64,000 bases of DNA from Lotus japonicus. Lineage: Eukaryota > Streptophyta > Magnoliopsida > Fabales > Fabaceae. Below the pieces are notes generated by a model. It made no database searches. It was not told the origin of the DNA and was given only the letters and a program-made list of their open reading frames with translations. The translations under genes were made by a program, and so were the position numbers. Positions 10,587 to 21,628 of this stretch are shown here, piece by piece. The first letter of the stretch is position 1, and every line of letters starts with the position of its first letter. Location: contig NC_080042.1 in the NCBI RefSeq assembly GCF_012489685.1, positions 44,630,066 through 44,694,065 on the forward strand. The letters are read 5' to 3'.

Positions 10587-11450
10587 ATGGCTACGACCAG
10601 TGAAACTCAAAAAGATGGTTACAATGCAAAGCCTCCCATGTTCGACAGTTGATGCAGATCTCTGGGATATTATTGTGGATGGCTATGAGCGTCCAGTTGA
10701 TGAAGAAGGCAAGAAGATCCCAAGGTCAGAGATGACTGCAGATCAAAAGAAGCTTTACTCACAACATCACAAAGCTAGAGCAATTCTTCTAAGTGCTATC
10801 TCTTATGAAGAGTACCAGAAGATTACAGATCGTGAGTATGCAAAAGGCTTCTTTGAATCCCTGAAGAAGTCTCATGAAGGAAACAAGAAAGTCAAAGAAT
10901 CAAAGGCATTGTCCTTGATCCAAAAGTATGAATCCTTCATCATGGAGCCAAACGAGTCAATTGAAGAAATGTTTTCCAGATTTCAGTTGCTTGTATCTGG
11001 AATACGACCTCTCAACAAGATCTACACGACAAAAGAACATGTCATAAGGGTCATCAGAAGTCTTCCTGAAAGCTGGATGCCCTTGGTGACTTCAATAGAG
11101 CTTACGAGAGATGTTGAGTGTATGAGTTTAGAAGAACTCATCAGCATACTGAAGTGCCATGAGCTGAAGCGCTCAGAGATGCAAGATCTGAGGAAGAAGT
11201 CAATAGCCTTAAAATCCAAATCTGAGAAGGCTAAAGCAGAAAAGTCAAAAGCTCTTCAAGCTGAAGCAGAAGAATCTGAAGAAGCATCAGAAGATTCTGA
11301 TGAAGATGAGCTGACTCTGATCTCTAAAAGACTCAACCGTATCTGGAAGCACAGGCAGAGCAAGTACAAAGGCTCTGGAAAGGCCAAAGGAAAGTCTGAA
11401 TCCTCAGGTCATAAGAAGTCCTCAATTAAGGAAGTCACATGCTTTGAGTG
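10587..11450 (+). pseudogene. SIRE copy 1 gag, 5' part (frameshifted, split by insertion)
   Basis: From the ATG at 10587 it reads MATTSETQKDGYNAKPPMFD. A deletion of about 50 bp relative to copy 2 (21629) then removes the WKDRLESFF segment and shifts the frame. The rest stays open through LWDIIVDGYERPVD, KARAILLSAIS, KALSLIQKYESF, FQLLVSGIRPLNK and an acidic Lys/Ser-rich linker. The frame is then cut at TGCTTTGAGTG (11450), inside the CCHC knuckle, by Tekay B. Gag resumes at 35432. The flanking GAGTG duplication proves the split. Confidence 0.9.
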
Positions 11451-11919
11451 TGTAACACCCCGATTTCCAGGTGTCACTTTAGTAACCAAAAGTAAACTTT
11501 ACGCGGAAAACATGTAATTTTTTTTCGTTTGATTCCTTTTAATTAAAGCGATAGAAAATAAAGACATAACCCAACAACTAAACTAACTGATATACAAATA
11601 TATACACACGTACAGCCTCAGCTGCACTCCCACGTCACGCGCACTCGCAGTGACTCCAAAGTAGTGTGCCCGTAGGCAAATATATGCAGAACCAGTACTG
11701 TAAGAAAAAGTATCAAAAGTACAGTCATCCAAGAGAAAGTCGGCACCCAAAATGGCCTGAACAAAAGACCCATATACTCTGACAAACTCTCTGTGATTCC
11801 TCATCAAAAGAACCACACAAAAAGCCACACATCGGGAACCTACCCTGTCCCAAAAAGTAAGACGAATCATAGCTCTACACAAAAAAATGACACTGCCTAA
11901 CCTACCCTCCCAGTCCTGC

Positions 11920-12618
11920 TCATAACTCCTCCTCCTCCTCCTCGTCGCTCGGCGAGTAGCTGTCCCCACTGCTGTCAGAGTCCGAGTCGGAATCCACCGT
12001 AATCATCTCGGTGTCCAAGTCCACGACCTCCCTCCTAACTGTCCTGCGCACCGTCCTAGACGAGCACGTCTCAACATCCACCTCTCCAGTAAGAACATCC
12101 TCCTCCACCACCCTAACCAGGGGATCCACACGGTAGCCGTGAGGTGGAGTAAAAGGAAAGCGACGTGAGGCAGATGGGACAACAGACTCCCTCTTCGGCT
12201 GCACGAGCCTAGAGGACGACGCCACGTCGGTAGGATCGATAGCAGTAGTAGGAGGTGGCGCAACAGGTGTAGCAACAACAGGCTCGATCTCCGCTGGGTC
12301 CTCGTCATCGGCAGATGAAGTCGGAGGTGGTGCAGGTGGTCCTCGACCAGTACCTGGTCCACAGCGAACTGAAGGCGGCAAGTCAAAGCTCAGCTCCATA
12401 CGTCGTAGCACTCCCCTCGTCAATCGTCCACGCTCATCCGTCCGGCCCTCCATGACCCTTCCCCGGTACGTCGCTCGGTGACCCGCAACATCGATCACCC
12501 AAGCGGTGGGCGCATGACGGTCCACCAACTCATACCTGATCCCCCCCGAGGGAGAGTCCATCGAAAACCAGTCCGCCATCGACATCTGGCAGCAGGCCGA
12601 CCGCCCAAACACAAACAT
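11920..12618 (-). CDS. 232-aa ORF encoded within Tekay B left LTR
   Basis: The ATG at 12618 starts MFVFGRSACCQMSMADWF. Blocks in order are SPSGGIRYELVDRHAPTAWVID (residues about 24-45), a GRV-EGR-DERG strand-like segment to RRMEL (about 50-75), a Pro/Ala-rich linker (about 88-130), a basic SSRLVQPKRESVVPSASRRF segment, VDPLVRVVEEDV, then an Arg-rich stretch. It closes with a strongly acidic Asp/Ser tail ending EEEEEEL. The same length and sequence are open in the right LTR (32469-33167), and a decayed form is present at 3613-3949. It is in the sense of element transcription and lies about 150 nt downstream of a TATATATATA motif. No known domain is recognised. It could be a leader-encoded accessory protein. 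Confidence 0.5.
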   Translation of the reverse strand: MFVFGRSACCQMSMADWFSMDSPSGGIRYELVDRHAPTAWVIDVAGHRATYRGRVMEGRTDERGRLTRGVLRRMELSFDLPPSVRCGPGTGRGPPAPPPTSSADDEDPAEIEPVVATPVAPPPTTAIDPTDVASSSRLVQPKRESVVPSASRRFPFTPPHGYRVDPLVRVVEEDVLTGEVDVETCSSRTVRRTVRREVVDLDTEMITVDSDSDSDSSGDSYSPSDEEEEEEL

Positions 12619-12890
12619 GAAACCAAAGCCAAGGCGCTAGGGTCAACTCACGGAAATAAGTAATTATACACTCAACATGTGATATGGGGTATAGATATAT
12701 ATGTTGAAGCATTGTTATTGGCTCTAACAATGCTTCAATAAACAGAAAAATGCTAAATATGTTAGAGCCTATATATATAATCCTAGCATGTTATTGGCTC
12801 TAACAATGCTTCAATAAATCAAATAGCATACAATTCCAGTTATAGTGAATGTATGCGTGAAATGCAATCAATATGATCCGGATAGTTGTG

Positions 12891-13086
12891 ATGCATTCCC
12901 GTTCTTCACTAGTGAAGCATTCCCGTTCTTCACTATTGATGAAGCATTCCCGTTCTTCATCCTTGATGAAGCATTCCCGTTCTTCATCGAATGATGCATT
13001 GGTGAAGCATTCCCGTTCCTCACCATCGGTGAAGCATTCCCGTTCTTCACCGAATAATGCATTGGTGAAGCATTCCCGTTCTTCAC
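12891..13086. repeat. Hairpin minisatellite, seven units
   Basis: Seven copies of GAAGCATTCCCGTTCTTCA (one variant CCTCA, one GATGC) are separated by short variable spacers such as CTATTGAT and CGAATGATGCATTG. Each unit has inverted ends, GTGAAG and CTTCAC, so each can form its own stem-loop. The right LTR carries only four units (33381-33483), so the number expanded or contracted after or between insertions. Confidence 0.9.
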
Positions 13087-15394
13087 CAAATGATGCATGA
13101 TGCAATATGGTTAGCCAAACATCGAATCGTCCTCACAACACAAGCGTTTAGCTCAAAACCCAATCTCAAAAACCCAAGAGTTAGTGTCGGTCAATACAAC
13201 ACAACTCCAACAACAAAACCCAGAGTTAGTGTTGGTCAATACAACACAACTCCAACAACAAGAGTACTAAGGTACTCGGTGACTTTCAATCATCACCGTG
13301 GCTCACCCCCCTTTGGTGTCCAGAAATTCTCCAAAACCCACAACAAAAGTCGACTTTTCCCCGTCTTTCGCAATTATTTTTCCCCTTTAGTTTTCCTGTG
13401 TTTATTCGTTAATAAAAATTGTTTCGAATCGAATTAGTCAAGTTATGAGTTTATTTCTCAAAGTCTAAGTTTCTCAAAGTCTCTACTCATTCTAAGTTTT
13501 CCAAAAACCCACCAAAAGAAATTCTCGGGGAAAGTCTAAGAATACGAACAAATACCAACGAATGGCTAGGTCTCAACCCCACGTTTGAACTTGCCTAGGG
13601 TTGTTTCCCCAACCCGAAATATCAAATATCACCTTTTCAATGATTCCCCACTCCGAAGTCGCGTCAAAACGCACAATTCAATAACATCTCAACATCATAA
13701 GTTATGGAAAACATCATAACATCAGTTCATCATCATAATCAATATCAAAGTAAAGCATAAGTCGAATTTATCGACGCCTATCATGCAGTCATAGCTAATA
13801 GTAAGTTGCCCTAACCTCGAGCTGCTCCAGTCTCGTGGTTTAAATTCCCTTCACACGATTGCTCTGAAAAACCCAAAGTTCCTTCAACTGAACCTCGGAG
13901 AAAACAAAGCAGAAATCCAAACAAAATCGATTAGCTCGATCACAATACAGCTAATTAACGATAGACAAAGCATTAAAGCTTCAGAATACAACAATCGGGT
14001 ACGAAAAGACAAGTTTTCGAAAACGAAAAACTCCCCCCCCTTGAAATAGCTCTCGGCCAAAAAGAGAAAAGAGCTCCGGCTCTTTTTCTTCGATCTAAAC
14101 TGTTTACAAGGTAGTTTTAGGGTAAAACTAAGGCAAAGAAACTGTCGGAAAAATTTTCGGACGATCGGATCGAAATACGGCTGTTCAGGGGCGTTTTGGT
14201 CCAAAATAAAAGCTCAAAACCTCAAAGTTATCACTTCGGAAAACAAATTTGACAGCAATGTTCCTAACGACATTCGTAACAACTAATCCTAAAGGCACGA
14301 AGTCAGATTACGACTTTTCGACATTAAAATTTTGAAATGTGCGCCAAAAAGGGTTTTGAAACAGTTTTTCAGATCCTTGAAAACTCGATCCAAATCGGCG
14401 AATACCGACGAAGGTTCTAGCCTCTTGGGCACGTACAGAAGATACCCCAACATAGAAATCAGGAAAAACGGACAGTTTTAAGAAAAGCTCGAAACTTTGA
14501 GCACAGAAACCGCTAAAGAAATGCAGTAGAAACAGTGATCAGAGGTAAGAATCAAGCTAGTTACCTCGATACCTTGAAGTAGGGACGAACTGCGCGAAGA
14601 TCGGTCAAGTTTCAGCGAAAAATTCTTCTCCTTTCCTCTCCTTGAACTCGCGGCCCCAAATGGAAGAAAATGAAGATATTTTTGAATTTTTAACTATTTA
14701 TAGGAAGGTGAAATCGCGGGAAAATGAAAATTTCGCGATTCCGATTTTTGCAGCACATTCACCGATGAATTCTAAGAGAGATTCTGGCGACAGATTTCCA
14801 GAACTCAAAACAAATCTCTAACATTTGGGAAAAACGATATCTACAATCCCAAAAGCGGTGTAAGTTAATCTGTCCCGAAAAACTACTTTTTGCTGTGATG
14901 GTCAGACGACAAAACTTCGTTTTGAAGAAAGATTGGAAACATCGAAAAAAATCTGGCAACGCGGACGGAAACTTCGTTAAAAGCTCCGAATAGAAAAAGT
15001 CTTCATTCAGTGATTGAATTTAGGGTTTCGAAGCAAAGAAATTAGCGTCGTCGGACTTCCGAGAAGTGAATACTATCGTGCGTACAGTCCAGGATTCCGA
15101 AATGAAACATTGGTCGAAGGAAAAATAAAGAGAACCTTTAAATTTTCCCAAGGATTTGAAATCTCACTTGAACGTTGCTTTAAAAGCGAAATTAGCCTAT
15201 TCTGGACACTCTCGCCATAAGGCAGGTGTGCAGACGATTCGCACTAATTCCTAAAACGACTATGAAACATTCCTCAAGCAATTCCTGAACTTTCTTCTTC
15301 ATTAATCTTTCTCGAACATCAAACTCCTGTCACGCTTACACTGATTCTACGCGTGAGTCGGAAATTAACTTGCTCTGTAAATCCAGGTCTTACA

Positions 15395-15406
15395 ATACTC
15401 CCCTCC
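15395..15406 (-). promoter_or_regulatory. Polypurine tract of Tekay B
   Basis: The top strand ATACTCCCCTCC reads GGAGGGGAGTAT on the coding strand, directly before the 3' LTR. It is the expected plus-strand primer site and separates the chromodomain end of pol from the LTR. Confidence 0.8.
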
Positions 15407-15431
15407 AAAAAGAAAGTTTCGTCCTCGAAAC

Positions 15432-16578
15432 TCAGAGTTCTGCGAAAAGTCCGGGATACAGTTCCTTGATCTTGTCTTCCAATTCCCATGTAGCGTCTCC
15501 CGTATCGTTGTTCCATATCACTTTCACTAACGCAATTTGCTTCCCCCTCAGCTGTTTCACTCTTCTATCCCCAATTCTCACTGGCGGTGCCTCAAAGGTC
15601 AAATCATCCTTCAATTCAACGTTGTCTGGCTCGATTACATGAGTCGGGTCTGGAATGTACTTCCTCAGCTGCGACACATGAAATACGTCATGAATGTTGG
15701 AAAGAAATGGTGGTAGTGCAATCTGATATGCAACTGGTCCAATACGTCGAGTGATTTGATAAGGCCCAATAAACTTTGGCGTGAGCTTCCTTGACTTAAT
15801 AGCTCGTCCAACCCCCGTAGTCTGAGTAACTCGTAGAAACACATGGTCACCTTCTTCAAACTCTAGGGTTCTACGTCTTTGATCTGCATAACTCTTCTGT
15901 CTGCTCTGTGACGCTCTCATCTTTTCTCTGATCTGCTTAACCTTCTCAGTCGTTTGTTGCAGCAATTCTGGCCCAATCAACAAACTCTCCCCATCTTGAT
16001 ACCAACACAACGGTGTCCTACACTTTCGACCATACAAAGCTTCATATGGTGCCATCCCAATGCTCACATGAAAACTATTGTTGTATGTGAATTCGATCAA
16101 TGGCAGAAGATCATCCCAGCTTCCTCTGTTATCTAACACACAAGCACGTAGTAGATCCTCTAGCGACTGAATAGTTCTCTCTGTTTGCCCATCAGTTTGT
16201 GGATGATACGCCGAACTCAACCTCAGCTTGGTTCCTAACGCATCATGAAGAGCTCCCCAAAAGTGCGAAGTAAACTTTGGATCCCGATCAGACACAATAC
16301 TCGTCGGAACTCCGTGTAGTCTTACAATCTCCGCCACATAAATCTCAGCCAACTTTTCCACATTGTAGGTAGTTCTCACAGGTAGAAAATGCGCTGACTT
16401 AGTTAAACGATCCACAATCACCCAAATTGAATCGTGTCGCTTCTGTATTCTTGGTAAAGCTACTACAAAATCCATGGATATGCTATCCCATTTCCATTAT
16501 GGCACGTCTAAACTCTGTAGCATACCAGCAGGTCTTTGATGCTCTACCTTAGCCTTCTGACAAGTCAAACATGCAGCT
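15432..16578 (-). pseudogene. Tekay B integrase core and chromodomain
   Basis: The 347-codon open part (16475 to 15432) starts in the first catalytic block ([19 protein letters not shown]). It continues with [23 protein letters not shown] and [19 protein letters not shown] (DDE core), a [20 protein letters not shown]-terminal domain, and a chromodomain at about residues 295-345 with [10 protein letters not shown] and [17 protein letters not shown]. The chromodomain directs chromovirus integration to particular chromatin and supports the Tekay/Del assignment. It is separated from upstream pol by two stops, at about 16579-16581 and 16499-16501, so it is not expressed as a full polyprotein. Confidence 0.9.
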
Positions 16579-18769
16579 ACCTACTCAGCCACTTGTTTCT
16601 TCATCCCCGGCCACCAGAAATTCAGTTTCAAGTCTTGATACATCTTTGTCATTCCCGGATGAATGCTCAATTTGCTCTTGTGTCCTTCATCCATGATTAG
16701 CCTTCTCAATTCTGGATTGTTGGGTACACAAACTCTATCTTTACATCGTAGGATATTGTCATTTCCTATCTTGAATTCCGGGTCCTTCCCTTGCATTACT
16801 AAGTTCCTCTTTTCTAGCAGAAACGCATCTTGCAATTGTTGCTCTCTAATCTCTTCCATCAGTCCACTGGCGATTCTGATCATTCCGAATTTCAACTTTC
16901 CCTCAGACGGTGTCACACCTAAACTCATATCTCGAAATTGTTCTAGTAACTCCAGCTCTTTAACCATCATTGACGAGACATGCATCTTCCTACTCAAAGC
17001 ATCAACAACTACACTTGCCTTCCCAAGGTGATATTGCAACGTAAACTCATAGTCCTTGATAAACTCCATCCATCTTCGTTGCCTCATGTTCAACTCCTTC
17101 TGATCGAACAAGTATTTAAGACTCTTGTGATCGCTAAATATCGTGAAAGTACAACCATAGAGATAATGCCTCCAGATTTTAAGCGAAAACACAATGGCAG
17201 CTAACTCCAAATCGTGAGTCGGGTAGTTCTTCTCGTGAGTCTTCAACTGTCTCGAAGCATAAGCCACCACTTTTCGATGTTGCATCAGTACACATCCCAA
17301 GCCTTGATACGAAGCATCACAATAGACCTCATAAGGTTCCTCCGGTTGTGGCAAAATAAGCACAGGTGACGTCGTTAAACGTTCCTTCAAAGTTTGAAAA
17401 CTTGATTCACACGCCTCAGTCCATGCAAAAGGTTGATCCTTCCTCGTCAATTGAGTCAAAGGTCCAACAATCTTGGCAAATCCCTCAATGAAGCGTCTGT
17501 AATATCCAGCTAAACCCACAAAACTTCTGATTTCTATCACTGTCTTCGGTTGCTCCCAAGCCAAAACAGTCTCCACTTTCGCTGGGTCCACAGCAATGCC
17601 TTCCTTTGAGATAACATGGCCTAAGAAATTGACTTCCTCCAGCCAGAATTCACACTTGGAAGGGTTTGCATACAGCTTTTTCTCCCTCAACACTTGTAAA
17701 ACTTGGCGCAAATGTCCTTCATGTTCCTTTGCGTCCTTCGAATGTATCAATATGTCATCAATAAACACCACCACAAACCGATCTAAGAATTCATGAAAGA
17801 TGCGGTTCATGTAATCCATGAAAACAGCAGGTGCATTTGTCACTCCAAACGGCATCACTAGGTACTCGTAGTGTCCGTAACGTGTTCTGAATGCAGTCTT
17901 CGGTATATCCTCAGTCTTCACTCTGATCTGATGATAGCCTGACTTCAAGTCTACCTTGGAAAATACAGCAGCCCCTCGTAATTGATCCATCAAATCATCT
18001 ATCCTCGGCAACGGGTATCGGTTCTTGATCGTCGCCTTGTTCAGTTGTCGATAATGCACACACAATCTCGACCTTCCGTCTTTCTTCTTGACTAAAAGCA
18101 ATGTCGCTCCCCACGGTGAAACACTTGGTCGAATGAATCCTTTTGCCGAAAGATCCTCCAACTGAGATTTCAACTCTACTAACTCCGCAGGTGCTATACG
18201 GTAAGGTGCAATCAAAATCGGTCCGGTTCCGGGTACAATGTCAATCACAAACTCTACATCGCGTACTGGCGGTAGTCCAGGTACATCTCCAGGAAAAACA
18301 TCCGCAAAGTCTCGAACTACCGGAATACCATGAACAACCGAATCCTTCCTCCCCTCCAGACTTAGCAATGAAAAGTACTTCTGAGTGCCCTCGCTCAACG
18401 ATGCACTAATGTGGTTAGTAGGAAGATACTCGAAAAGATCCGAGTCTGGGAACACCACTTTCTTTCGACTACAGTCCAAAAGACAATGGTAGTGGGATAA
18501 CCAATCCATCCCTAGGATTACATCTAGGTTTTTAAGGGGTAGACATACTAGGTTGGCATGAAAAGTTCTATCTCTATGTACTACTGAACAGTGCATGCAT
18601 GCGACATTAGCAATTAAGGTCCTAGCAGGTGTAGTTACCATAAGATCAAAACTCAAAGTAGTAATAGGCAGATTCAGTCTTAACACGCAATCCTTAGAGA
18701 CAAAAGAATGAGTTGCACCAGAATCAAAGAGTACAGTTAGAAGATTACCGTCGATTTCACATTCTCCTC
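16579..18769 (-). pseudogene. Tekay B protease, RT, RNase H and integrase zinc finger
   Basis: The protease active site [10 protein letters not shown] lies at about 18700-18745, in a different frame from the end of gag, so a frame break lies at about 18750-18769. Downstream come the LGMDWLSHY block, RT with [37 protein letters not shown] and catalytic [10 protein letters not shown], then RNase H with [22 protein letters not shown] and [12 protein letters not shown]. The integrase HHCC start ([20 protein letters not shown]) follows. The ORF of 701 codons ends at a stop at 16581, inside the zinc finger. The enzymes would copy element RNA into DNA. Most of RT and RNase H is undamaged, so decay is moderate. 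Confidence 0.92.
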
Positions 18770-19849
18770 TGATCCATCCGCTCCTTCAGCCTCTTCACCA
18801 TCCATTGTATACACTCTTCCCTTCGCCACTGGGCGCTTCCCACTAACAGCATTCACAGACGGTTCAGCCTTTGGTGCTTTGCGATCCACAGCCAGATTCC
18901 CAGATTTATTGCAGTTGTAGCATCTTGGTGGCATCGTGCAACTGTTTGCATAGTGCCCGACCGCTCCACATCGGAAACAGGTCACTTCACGGTTTGGGGT
19001 ACGGTTCCCCGACCCTCCAGAAGTAGCAGCAGCAGCCATCGGCTTGTACGATCCTGGGGTAAACCCTCTCCCCGCAGGACGTTGATACGGCTTCCTCGCC
19101 TGAAACCTTCCTCTTCCTTGAAAATTCTGTGGTGTCGACCTCACCGGTCCTCCTGTTCCAGCTCTGTTCAGTCTTCTATTCTTCATCAATTCCACCTCTG
19201 TGGCTTTCTCAACCAATGCTTGAAATCTCATGATCCCTAACGGTCTCACTGAGTCCTCAATGTCAGCTCTCAGTCCCCTCACAAAGCGCTTGCACATGTA
19301 AGGCTCATCAACTTGGTCACGGAAAAATCGAAAGTGTTTTGCCAGAGACTCCAACTTAGCAGCATATTCCGGAATGGTCATGCTCCCTTGTCTAAGAGTC
19401 AGAAACTGTGATTCACGCTCGTCACGAGCACTGTCAGGAAAATACTTCTCGAGAAAAGCAGTTCGAAAAGAATTCCTGTTCACCTCAACATGATTTGCTT
19501 CCATTATCCCTCTGGCGCCTCTCCACCAGTATTCAGCATCACCCAATAGCAGAAAGGTTGCCATCCCCACCTTGGCTCCCTCAGCAGTCTGTAACACACC
19601 AAAGATCTTCTCTATTTCTTCAATCCAGAGATCCGCTTTGTCCGGGTCAGTACCTCCCGAAAACTTAGGTGGATCCTGTCTCCTGAAATCATTCAAACCC
19701 TTGTTCTGATCCAGAGTCACCTCCCTCTGACGCTGGTGTTGATCACGCGCTTCCTCCGCAGCACGCCTCAGAGCATTGTCATTCGCTTGATTAGTCATCG
19801 CCTGAGCCATAGTGGCCATCATCTCCGCTAGTTGATTCGTGTTCACCAT
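18737..19849 (-). CDS. Tekay B gag
   Basis: The ATG at 19849 opens 370 codons. A short N-terminal helix rich in Met/Ala/Gln comes first. The capsid core follows: [63 protein letters not shown] and HFRFF. A basic Arg/Gly linker leads to a CCHC knuckle ([14 protein letters not shown]) near residue 290 and a second, degenerate knuckle (CYNCNKSGN). The product forms the particle and binds RNA. In this family gag normally reads through in one frame into protease. Here the frame ends at NVKSTVIF while the protease lies in another frame, suggesting a small indel at about 18750-18769. Confidence 0.9.
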   Translation of the reverse strand: MVNTNQLAEMMATMAQAMTNQANDNALRRAAEEARDQHQRQREVTLDQNKGLNDFRRQDPPKFSGGTDPDKADLWIEEIEKIFGVLQTAEGAKVGMATFLLLGDAEYWWRGARGIMEANHVEVNRNSFRTAFLEKYFPDSARDERESQFLTLRQGSMTIPEYAAKLESLAKHFRFFRDQVDEPYMCKRFVRGLRADIEDSVRPLGIMRFQALVEKATEVELMKNRRLNRAGTGGPVRSTPQNFQGRGRFQARKPYQRPAGRGFTPGSYKPMAAAATSGGSGNRTPNREVTCFRCGAVGHYANSCTMPPRCYNCNKSGNLAVDRKAPKAEPSVNAVSGKRPVAKGRVYTMDGEEAEGADGSEENVKSTVIF

Positions 19850-20041
19850 CGTCTGTTACCCCCAAGAAATTATTAGTCCTAATCGTATGTTAGCACCAAA
19901 ACTATTCCATATGATTAAGTAACAATGCACTCAATTAGAACGAAAAATCGTTCTGCAGACAATCAATTTTCACTCTTTGCAGAGTCACACAACCTAGCAC
20001 AGAAGACCTATTCCCCAAAGACTCCCGAAAGACTCGACTAA

Positions 20042-20053
20042 GCTCTGATACCA
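20042..20053 (-). promoter_or_regulatory. Primer binding site, tRNA-Met, Tekay B
   Basis: The top strand GCTCTGATACCA lies 3 bp from the LTR start at 20057 and pairs with initiator tRNA-Met. The segment 19850-20041 between it and gag is the leader, with no other recognisable feature. Confidence 0.93.
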
Positions 20054-20056
20054 CAA

Positions 20057-20267
20057 TGTAACACCCCGATTTCCAGGTGTCACTTTAGTAACCAAAAATA
20101 AACTTTACGCGGAAAACAGGTAATTTTTTTTCGTTTTATTCCTTTTAATTAAAGCGATAGAAAATAAAGACATAACCCAACAACTAAACTAGCTGATATA
20201 CAAATATATACACATGTACAGCCTCAGCTGCACTCCCACGTCACGCGCACTCGCAGTGACTCCAAAG
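20057..20267 (-). repeat. Tekay B 5' LTR (right), first piece
   Basis: The start TGTAACACCCCGATTTCCAGG matches 11451-11663 of the left LTR, then stops at CTCCAAAG where SIRE copy 2 enters. The CAAAG at 20263-20267 is repeated at 32206-32210, where the LTR resumes. Confidence 0.95.
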
Positions 20268-21556
20268 TGTAAGATCAAGTTTTGATCTAGTAGTACAACT
20301 CTATGTTTTGATGATTACAAGTTAACCTTTTGATATGAACAATTGTGGTACTCTAACGTGTTTTTCTGAGTGTGCTATTTACAGGCTCTGACCTCAACTC
20401 AATCTCACACAAATCAGAAGCACTGTGTATAAAGAGTGACCCAAGCAACGCTTTCGTATTCACCATGTTCAGTATGAACAGTGGAAAAGCTTCAGAAGTT
20501 CTGAAGCTATACAAACTCTGATGTGGACTCAGTCGCTAGAAGCTCTGAAGATCCAGAAGTTCTGATAACCAAGAAACACTGAAGGTTCAGATGTTCTGAT
20601 GGTGTAGAAGACTCTGAAGATCCAGAAGCTGAATAGTGGAAACTCTGAAGTCCAGAAGCAAGAAACTCTGAAGGCCATGTTCTTCCCTCTGAGTTCAGAA
20701 TCAGAAGATACAATGGTCAGAGGATCTGTGCTTTCCCTCTGACTCTGATCAACCGGCTTCACAAGTTCCAATATGAAGTATTCCCCTGATCAGAAGTCTC
20801 CTAGGTTAAAAGGTCAAGTCGCTATCCAAGTACAAAAGCAAGTGTACCTTCCTGACGACCTACCTAACGTTCTCAGCCACAGCAGAAGCTGGATTTTCCA
20901 GAACTGCCCTCCAACGGTAGCATTTCCCATGCAACGCTCAACCCTAATCCTTGGAGTATATATAGAGGCTGAAGATTGAAAGAAGCGGCTAGAAGAGAAG
21001 AATACAAGAAGCTATACACACGCGCAAGACATATTCAAAATATTCTAAGCTTTCTTTCATCTGAAATTCATTGTGTTTACTATTAGCTTTTTAGAAGCAA
21101 ATCTCTTGTAAACATTTCTTTGATAAACAGTTTGTTTAGTTCCTTTAGGAGATCAAGGTTGATCGGATCCTAGAGAAGACTAAGAGAGTGAATCTTAGTG
21201 GTGATTCCTTTAGGAGATCAAGGTTGATCGGATCCTAGAGAAGACTAAGAGAGTGAATCTTAGTGTGAGCTAAGTCAGTGTAATTGTTAGTCACTTGTAG
21301 GTTTCAAGTGCAGTTGTAACTCTTACCTGATTAGTGGATTGCCTTCATTCTAAGAAGGAAGAAATCACCTTAACGGGTGGACTGGAGTAGCTTGAGTGAT
21401 TTATCAAGTGAACCAGGATAAAATCCTTGTGTGCTTTTCTATCTCTTATCTTTAGCACTTAAGTTCTCGAAAGATTTGTCAAAATCTTTAAGGTGGTAGT
21501 TTTGTACTGAAAACGTTATTCAAACCCCCCCCTTTCTACCGTTTTTCATACCTTCA
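20268..21556 (+). repeat. SIRE copy 2 5' LTR
   Basis: Ends are TGTAAGATC and ACCTTCA. TATATATAGAGG at about 20957 is the likely TATA box. An internal tandem duplication of 61 bp (21140-21200 and 21205-21265, TTCCTTTAGGAGATCAAGG...) is shared with the 3' LTR but absent from the 9303-10514 LTR. Confidence 0.95.
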
Positions 21557-21558
21557 AT

Positions 21559-21570
21559 TGGTATCAGAGC
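21559..21570 (+). promoter_or_regulatory. Primer binding site, tRNA-Met, SIRE copy 2
   Basis: TGGTATCAGAGC begins 2 bp after the LTR end, with the same GCAAGTTCTGATTACC extension as in copy 1. The leader continues to the gag ATG at 21629. Confidence 0.95.
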
Positions 21571-21628
21571 GCAAGTTCTGATTACCACACCTAACAGTGT
21601 TCAGTGATCCGGGCCGGTGTGAAAAACA

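Larger units (their letters stand above)
11451..15394 (-). repeat. Tekay B 3' LTR (left), 3.9 kb
   Basis: It runs from TGTAACACCCCGATTTCCAG to GGTCTTACA at 15394. It contains the LTR ORF (11920-12618), a duplicated TTATTGGCTCTAACAATGC segment (about 12713 and 12791) and seven hairpin minisatellite units (12891-13086). It also has a stretch (about 13087-13450) missing from the right LTR. It is 3944 bp, against about 3.43 kb for the right LTR after removing the nested element. The right-hand 1.9 kb (13450-15394) is highly similar to 33485-35426. Confidence 0.92.

Noticed and set aside
12891..13086. CRISPR-like array of regular repeats
   Set aside because: Spacers are very short and partly shared, the repeats lie inside a plant retrotransposon LTR, and the array length differs between sister LTRs. 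It is a minisatellite.
12800..13105. Repetitive ORFs reading ERECF or NGNAS repeats
   Set aside because: They are translations of the minisatellite in different frames, with no independent support.
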